Assembly: GCA_903858385.1 (NCBI GenBank)
Contig: CAIOIN010000075.1
Location: forward strand, 1-10,190
Direction: 5' to 3'
DNA: 10,190 nucleotides
Source: an uncultured Microcaldota archaeon
GTDB lineage: Archaea > Micrarchaeota > Micrarchaeia > Micrarchaeales > Micrarchaeaceae
The first letter of the stretch is position 1; each line of letters starts with the position of its first letter. Of this stretch, positions 6,327 to 10,190 are shown piece by piece. The notes under the pieces were generated by a model. That model saw only the letters and a program-made list of their open reading frames with translations. It made no database searches and was not told the DNA's origin. The translations under genes and the position numbers were made by a program.

Positions 6327-7337
6327 TTATATCATCTCTATGCCCGCAACGAAGCTTGTGTCGACAACCGCTTCCCTGTCTATCTTGGCGGTCCCGAACC
6401 TCGGCTTCACGCCGGTGACTATGGACATGACCTTTATCTGGTCGCCCATCTCCGGTATCAGCCTTGCGCCGAATATCACGTTCGCCTTCGCGTCAAGATT
6501 GTCGGTTACGCCAGCTCCAACACGCGTCGCCTCCTCTATGGTCAGAGAGTCGCTGCCTGTGACGTGGACCATCGCGCTCTTCGCGCCTTCGAGATCGACG
6601 TCAAGCATCGGGTGGTTGAGCGTAGACTTTATCGCCTTCTCCACTCTTTCGGATCCGTGGCCGTAGCCGAGGTTTATGACGGCCGTTCCTGCATCGCGCA
6701 TGACCGACCTCACGTCAGCGAAGTCCAAGTTTATCAGGCTCGGAAGCATTATCGTGTCTGCGATTCCGCGCACCGCGTTGGTCGCGATGCTGTCTATCAA
6801 CTCGAACGACTTCTCTATCTGAAGATTAGGCGCATAGCTCATCAGCCTGTCGTTCTCGATCACTATCGTGGTGTCCGCGTTCTTGCTGAGCTGCTGCAGG
6901 CTCCAGTCCGCCTTTACCTTCCTGCTCCTCTCAAGAGAGAACGGGTAGGTGACGAATGCGACCACTAGAGAGCCCTGCTCCTTCGCAAGCTGTGCGACGA
7001 CCGAGGCTCCTCCGCCTCCTGTCCCTCCGCCCATTCCTGCGCAGACGAAGACCATGTCGTAGCCGGAGATCACATTCCGTATCTCCTCCCTGCTCGCGTC
7101 AGCGGCCTTCATTCCCAACTCCGGGAATCCGCCTGCGCCAAGGCCTCTTGTCAATTCCTTCCCTATCAGCATACGGGTGTCAGCCCTTATGGTGTTGAGG
7201 TGTTTTGCATCCGTGTTCAGAGCGATTGTCTTTGCGCTCCTTATGCCGCTCTTGTAGAGCCTGTTGACCAGGTTCGATCCCTGGCCGCCTATCCCTACTA
7301 CAGCCAACTTAGCAACGAATGAATCCATATCTTCCAT
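6327..7337 (-). CDS. ftsZ: FtsZ-family cell division GTPase, second of tandem pair
   Basis: Tubulin-like GTPase of 336 residues that should polymerise at the division site. It has an N-terminal nucleotide loop VVGIGGQGSN (13-22), NTDAKHL (41-47), TRGLGAGG (63-70), the tubulin signature region GGGTGGGG (103-110), TYPFSLER (130-137) and the T7 synergy loop NLDFADVR (203-210), with D205 and D208 retained for GTP hydrolysis in the polymer. The signature is altered: the usual GGGTGTGS reads GGGTGGGGA, so the Thr/Ser after TG is Gly. There is no long C-terminal linker; the protein ends GIEMI. It starts 12 bp after the upstream ftsZ stop, with GGGTGG five to six bases before ATG 7337, so the two are probably co-transcribed. 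The upstream paralog keeps the canonical signature, which may mean this copy differs in GTP turnover. I do not assign it to FtsZ1 or FtsZ2. Confidence 0.93.
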   Translation of the reverse strand: MEDMDSFVAKLAVVGIGGQGSNLVNRLYKSGIRSAKTIALNTDAKHLNTIRADTRMLIGKELTRGLGAGGFPELGMKAADASREEIRNVISGYDMVFVCAGMGGGTGGGGASVVAQLAKEQGSLVVAFVTYPFSLERSRKVKADWSLQQLSKNADTTIVIENDRLMSYAPNLQIEKSFELIDSIATNAVRGIADTIMLPSLINLDFADVRSVMRDAGTAVINLGYGHGSERVEKAIKSTLNHPMLDVDLEGAKSAMVHVTGSDSLTIEEATRVGAGVTDNLDAKANVIFGARLIPEMGDQIKVMSIVTGVKPRFGTAKIDREAVVDTSFVAGIEMI

Positions 7338-7349
7338 TCAACCACCCTA

Positions 7350-8402
7350 TTAGCCTACCATCTCGAGGTCGCTGTATTGCGCCTCCTTCTTCTCCCCGAG
7401 ATGCCCTACGATGCTGGCTCCCTTCACTCCGCACACTATGGCGACTATCTCTATCTGGTCGTCGTAGCCCGGCATCAGCCTGGCACCCCACTTTATGTTG
7501 GCCTTCTGGTCCATGCGCTCGGTTATGATCTCTCCGGCCTTTATCGCATCGCCTATTGTCATCGATGCTCCTCCGGATATGTGTATCAATGCTCCAGATG
7601 CGCCTTCGAAGTCAACATCAAGCAGCCTGTTCTTCAGCACAGATTCGGCCGCAAGACCGACCTTGTCGGTTCCCTTGCCGCTTCCGACAGCGATGAAGCC
7701 GACTCCGCCTCCGCCCATGATGCTCCTCACGTCGGCAAAGTCTATGTTTATCAGGCTCGGCTGGGTTATGGTCCAGACCAGTCCGCCTATCGCCTTCGCC
7801 ATGACCTCGTCCGCAAGCGCGAACGCGTCGTTCATCGGCAGGTTCGGCACCAGCTTGACCAGCCTGTTGTTGTCCAATATGATTACGCTGTCGCTGAAGT
7901 TTCTGAGCTTCTGTATGCCCTCTTCAGCCTTTACCTTCCTGACCCTTTCGAGGTCGAACGGGTAGGTTACCATCGCCACGACGATCGCTCCCTGTTCCTT
8001 CGCGATCTGCGCAGCTATCGGAATGGAACCGGTTCCGGTTCCGCCTCCCATACCACAGCATAGGAATGCAATCTGCGCTCCGGAGAAGATGTTCTCAAGC
8101 GCCTGCCTGTCCATCTCCGCTGCCTTTGCGCCCAAATTCGGGTCTCCGCCTGCGCCCAACCCCCTTGTCAAGGTCTTTCCGATAAGCACCTTCTTTATGC
8201 GCTCGTCGATTATCTTGAAGTGCTGCGCGTCCGTGTTCACCGCAATAAATTCAGTCCCCTTCACGCCGACTTTTATCAATCGGTTGACTATATTGCAGCC
8301 TGCGCCACCCAACCCCACAGTAACAATCTTTATTTCCGTGGAGCTGAACTGCTCTTCCGCGTCCTTCGTCTGACCTAATACTTCACTTACCATGTCGCTC
8401 AT
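7350..8402 (-). CDS. ftsZ: FtsZ-family cell division GTPase, first of tandem pair
   Basis: Tubulin-like GTPase of 350 residues that should form the cytokinetic ring. A variable N-terminal extension of about 22 residues precedes IVTVGLGGAGCN (26-37), then NTDAQHF (56-62), TRGLGAGG (79-86), the full tubulin signature GGGTGTGS (119-126), TYPFDLER (146-153) and the T7 loop NIDFADVR (219-226) with D221 and D224. These are all the residues expected of an active FtsZ. The C-terminal domain includes LLDVDFEGASGALIHISGG (260-278), and the protein ends shortly after EKKEAQYSDLEMVG. Start ATG 8402 has GGCGATC, close to the GGTGATC ribosome site, two bases upstream, and a TATA-like box near 8436. It leads a two-gene unit with the second ftsZ. 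FtsZ1 versus FtsZ2 would need a phylogeny. Confidence 0.96.
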   Translation of the reverse strand: MSDMVSEVLGQTKDAEEQFSSTEIKIVTVGLGGAGCNIVNRLIKVGVKGTEFIAVNTDAQHFKIIDERIKKVLIGKTLTRGLGAGGDPNLGAKAAEMDRQALENIFSGAQIAFLCCGMGGGTGTGSIPIAAQIAKEQGAIVVAMVTYPFDLERVRKVKAEEGIQKLRNFSDSVIILDNNRLVKLVPNLPMNDAFALADEVMAKAIGGLVWTITQPSLINIDFADVRSIMGGGGVGFIAVGSGKGTDKVGLAAESVLKNRLLDVDFEGASGALIHISGGASMTIGDAIKAGEIITERMDQKANIKWGARLMPGYDDQIEIVAIVCGVKGASIVGHLGEKKEAQYSDLEMVG

Positions 8403-8432
8403 CTGATCGCCAGTGAAATTTAATCTGACAAG

Positions 8433-8440
8433 CTTTAAAT
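8433..8440 (-). promoter_or_regulatory. TATA-like box of the ftsZ pair
   Basis: ATTTAAAG on the minus strand; 26 bp from its centre gives a start near 8410, leaving a short leader of about eight bases that would hold the GGCGATC ribosome site. A second A/T-rich stretch at about 8416-8424 is closer to the start codon and fits less well. Confidence 0.5.
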
Positions 8441-8486
8441 GCTTTATGTTTTTTTATGGGATAACGGCTGTCTTGAAGCAGAGGGG

Positions 8487-8515
8487 CTCAAAATGGCTTT
8501 TTATGCCTTTTTGAG
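8487..8515. repeat. Inverted repeat with 11-bp arms
   Basis: Arms CTCAAAATGGC (8487-8497) and GCCTTTTTGAG (8505-8515) are reverse complements except for one position, around a seven-base A/T loop. It is not followed by a T-run in the plus direction and does not sit at the end of any gene, so it is probably not a simple terminator. It lies about 47 bp upstream of the ftsZ TATA box and could be a structured RNA element or a protein binding site. Confidence 0.55.
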
Positions 8516-8619
8516 TAGCGAAGTAAATGAAGCGACTGTTAGAGACAAGGGCATTTTCATATACTTTGGTAGCCGCAAAGATACTAGGATATGGTAATAT
8601 TACATTATTCCAATACCCC

Positions 8620-8643
8620 GCGCACGGATTTTCCGGCCCGCGC
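8620..8643. repeat. GC-rich stem-loop in intergenic region
   Basis: GCGC (8620-8623) pairs with GCGC (8640-8643), and inside it CGGA (8625-8628) pairs with TCCG (8632-8635) around a TTT loop, with an asymmetric internal loop between the two stems. It stands out as a GC-rich block in an A/T-richer spacer. Function unknown. Confidence 0.4.
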
Positions 8644-8722
8644 AAACTCGCCCTGCCGCACGAACGCAAAGTGCCATGTACTTCTGGTTTTGCAGTTATT
8701 TGCTGCTAAAAAAGTGTAACAT

Positions 8723-8732
8723 TATTTAAATA
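8723..8732 (+). promoter_or_regulatory. TATA box of gdh
   Basis: TATTTAAATA on the plus strand closely fits the archaeal consensus. A start 26 bp from its centre would be near 8754, giving a leader of about 18 bases that contains GTGAT (8764-8768), the ribosome site just before ATG 8772. Confidence 0.6.
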
Positions 8733-8771
8733 CTGCCTTGGATAACCTTTTGAAACTAATCCCGTGATGGC

Positions 8772-10037
8772 ATGGCCGAAGAACTCAACCCGTTCAAGAT
8801 AGCGCAGAGACAGTTAGACGATGCGGCAGGCATAATGGGCCTCGACAAGCAGGCCCACGCGCTGCTGAGGGAACCGATGAGGACGGTCGTCGCCAACATA
8901 CCCGTCAAGATGAGAGACGGCACGACCAAGGCCTTCACCGGCTTCCGTGTCATGTACAACAATGCGAGAGGGCCGGGAAAAGGCGGCATAAGATTCCACC
9001 CACAAGAAAGTCTTGACACCGTCAAGGCGCTTTCGGCATGGATGACGTGGAAATGCTCACTGGCGAACATACAGTTCGGCGGAGCGAAGGGCGGAGTGAT
9101 CTGCGACACCAAAACAATGAACCCGCAAGAGCTCGAGAACCTCTCAAGAGCTTATATGCGCGCGTTCAGGAACGTGCTGGGCCCGAACATTGATGTTCCT
9201 GCACCAGATGTCTACACGACGCCGCAGATAATGGCATGGATGATGGACGAGTACAGCAAAATGTCCGGCCAGGACGAGTTCGGCATGATAACCGGCAAGC
9301 CATTGGAGATCTGGGGCTCCGAAGGAAGATTCGATTCGACCGCTTTGGGCGGCATGTACGTGTTGAGAGAGGCTGCGAAGCTCAAAAAGATAAAGATGAA
9401 GAACGCGAAGGTCGTGATCCAAGGATTCGGCAATGCTGGTACTTTCGCTTTTGACCTTGCAACCAAGATGTTCGGGGCGAAGGTAGTGGCCATAAGCGAT
9501 TCGACTGGCGGGGTCTACTCGGACAAAGGGCTCGATTACGCCAAGCTGAAGAAGGCAAAGGACGAGACGGGCAGCGTGCAGGGCTACAAGGGCGCGCAGA
9601 GCGTGACCAACGAGGAACTACTGGAGCTTGATGCCGATGTGCTGATACCAGCCGCGATAGAGAACCAGATAACCCAGAAGAACGCCGGCAAGATAAACGC
9701 CAAGATTCTTCTTGAGCTCGCCAACGGGCCGGTCACTCCATCAGCAGATGAGATACTGATACAGAACGGCGTCTTTGACCTGCCGGACTTCCTGGTAAAT
9801 TCCGGAGGCGTGATAGTCTCGTATTTCGAGTGGGTGCAGAACCGCGGCGGATACTATTGGGGTGAGAACGAGGTCTACAAGAAACTCGACACCATAATAA
9901 CGAAATCCTTCAACGACATGATCCAGACGCAGAAGGATTACGCCGGCAAAGGGAAGAAGATAAGCCCAAGGATGGCCGCGTACATAATCGCGGTCGGCAG
10001 GGTCGCAGCTGCGATGAAGGTCAGGGGCTGGTATTGA
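8772..10037 (+). CDS. Glutamate dehydrogenase (Glu/Leu/Phe/Val dehydrogenase family)
   Basis: Cytoplasmic hexameric-type enzyme interconverting glutamate and 2-oxoglutarate plus ammonia with NAD(P). At 421 residues it matches archaeal GDHs. The substrate domain has GPGKGGIRFHP (67-77, K70), WKCS (K94), GGAKGG with catalytic K106 (103-108) and PAPDVYT with catalytic D146 (143-149). The Rossmann domain has GFGNAG (218-223) and AISDSTGG (240-247), where D243 at the end of the second strand could contact the adenine ribose and may favour NAD; this does not settle cofactor use. LVNSGGVIVSYFEW (341-354) supplies the substrate-side serine (S350). ATG 8772 is preceded by GTGAT. It stands alone on the plus strand, divergent from ftsZ, with no GDH partner subunit in view. 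Its last 17 bp overlap the end of a converging gene. Confidence 0.97.
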   Translation: MAEELNPFKIAQRQLDDAAGIMGLDKQAHALLREPMRTVVANIPVKMRDGTTKAFTGFRVMYNNARGPGKGGIRFHPQESLDTVKALSAWMTWKCSLANIQFGGAKGGVICDTKTMNPQELENLSRAYMRAFRNVLGPNIDVPAPDVYTTPQIMAWMMDEYSKMSGQDEFGMITGKPLEIWGSEGRFDSTALGGMYVLREAAKLKKIKMKNAKVVIQGFGNAGTFAFDLATKMFGAKVVAISDSTGGVYSDKGLDYAKLKKAKDETGSVQGYKGAQSVTNEELLELDADVLIPAAIENQITQKNAGKINAKILLELANGPVTPSADEILIQNGVFDLPDFLVNSGGVIVSYFEWVQNRGGYYWGENEVYKKLDTIITKSFNDMIQTQKDYAGKGKKISPRMAAYIIAVGRVAAAMKVRGWY

Positions 10038-10190
10038 TATCGTTCTTGGAAAGGAACCTCTTCACGCTGCGCATCAGCTTGCCCGAGGCAGTGCGATCGG
10101 CCAAGAGTATGCGAACCCATCCGGTGTAAGCATCGGGATTCCTGCTCACGTCATCTTTCAGAAATTCCATCGTGGCCCATTTCCAATCCT
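10021..10190 (-). CDS. 3' end of an unidentified gene, converging on gdh
   Basis: Fifty-five codons are open from the right edge to TGA at 10023-10021. The visible C-terminus contains WKWATMEFL (2-10), DAYTGWVRILLADRT (19-33) and the basic GKLMRSVKRFLSKND (36-50). Tryptophan-rich and amphipathic-helical stretches and codon choice like the neighbours (AGC, AGG, AAG) suggest a real coding end. I do not recognise the family. An internal ATG at 10170 would give a complete 49-residue product, but the frame is open upstream of it, so a longer truncated gene is likelier. The stop lies inside gdh, giving a 17-bp tail-to-tail overlap. Confidence 0.6.
   Translation of the reverse strand, partial: DWKWATMEFLKDDVSRNPDAYTGWVRILLADRTASGKLMRSVKRFLSKNDINTSP

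Larger units (their letters stand above)
8403..8771. other. Divergent intergenic region between ftsZ and gdh
   Basis: This 369-bp region separates the minus-strand ftsZ unit from the plus-strand gdh. It is visibly richer in A/T than the genes. It holds the ftsZ TATA box (8433-8440), an inverted repeat (8487-8515), a GC-rich stem-loop (8620-8643) and the gdh TATA box (8723-8732). Three short open frames cross it (plus 8493-8597 and 8527-8709, minus 8454-8669). None has a convincing ribosome site or recognisable protein motif. The roughly 190 bp between the promoters that is not needed for either gene could hold a small RNA or operators. Confidence 0.6.

Noticed and set aside
7377..8063. Long plus-strand frame opposite the first ftsZ (and a similar one at 6282-6968 opposite the second)
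   Set aside because: Both lie wholly or mostly antisense to clear FtsZ proteins; their length reflects codon structure of the real genes.
8454..8669. Minus-strand 71-codon frame upstream of ftsZ
   Set aside because: No ribosome site, no recognisable motif, and composition unlike the neighbouring genes; probably a chance frame in the spacer.
9938..10120. Minus-strand 60-codon frame overlapping the gdh end
   Set aside because: It overlaps about 100 bp of gdh in antisense; another minus frame (10021-10190) overlaps by only 17 bp, has better codon use and continues past the edge.
1..10190. tRNA, rRNA, CRISPR array, insertion sequence or attachment site
   Set aside because: No spaced direct repeats, no transposase or integrase reading frame, and no cloverleaf-like or conserved rRNA segment was seen on either strand.

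Overview
The window reads as chromosomal DNA of an archaeon. The evidence is an archaeal-type elongation factor 1-beta with its small zinc-ribbon partner gene, two FtsZ proteins, a presenilin-like GxGD protease, a secreted Lon-type (S16) protease of a kind I associate with archaea, strong use of AGG/AGA and ATA codons, TATA-box promoters a short distance from start codons, and GGTG-type ribosome binding sites. Compact layout with short or overlapping gene junctions, plus two FtsZ paralogs, would fit a small-genome (DPANN/Micrarchaeota-like) or euryarchaeal lineage. That placement is a guess from gene content, not something the sequence proves.

Layout. Positions 1-8402 are almost wholly minus-strand genes, read here in transcription order from right to left. 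(1) Two tandem ftsZ genes (8402-7350 and 7337-6327) form one unit that starts at a TATA-like box near 8436 and ends in a hairpin plus T-tract placed immediately after the second stop codon. (2) A presenilin/signal-peptide-peptidase homolog (about 6207-5224) has its own TATA box. (3) A possible five-gene unit follows: a four-helix membrane protein with a cytoplasmic degenerate PLD-like domain (5180-4224), a polytopic GT-C-like glycosyltransferase with a glycosylatable outer domain (4189-2333), a surface-anchored S16 Ser-Lys protease (2296-434, with its own TATA box), a 57-residue zinc-ribbon protein (418-245), and EF-1beta (245 to beyond the left edge), the last two overlapping as TAATG. On the plus strand, after a 369-bp divergent intergenic region (8403-8771), lies a glutamate dehydrogenase (8772-10037). 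Its last 17 bp overlap the 3' end of an unidentified minus-strand gene that runs off the right edge.

Functionally the window joins cell division (FtsZ pair), membrane and cell-surface biology (intramembrane protease, membrane-anchored outer protease, glycosyltransferase, PLD-like membrane protein), translation (zinc ribbon, EF-1beta) and nitrogen/carbon metabolism (GDH). The most notable block is 434-6231, four consecutive membrane or envelope genes including two proteases of different classes. A shared role in processing or turnover of glycosylated surface proteins is an inference from adjacency only. No tRNA, rRNA, CRISPR array or mobile element was seen.
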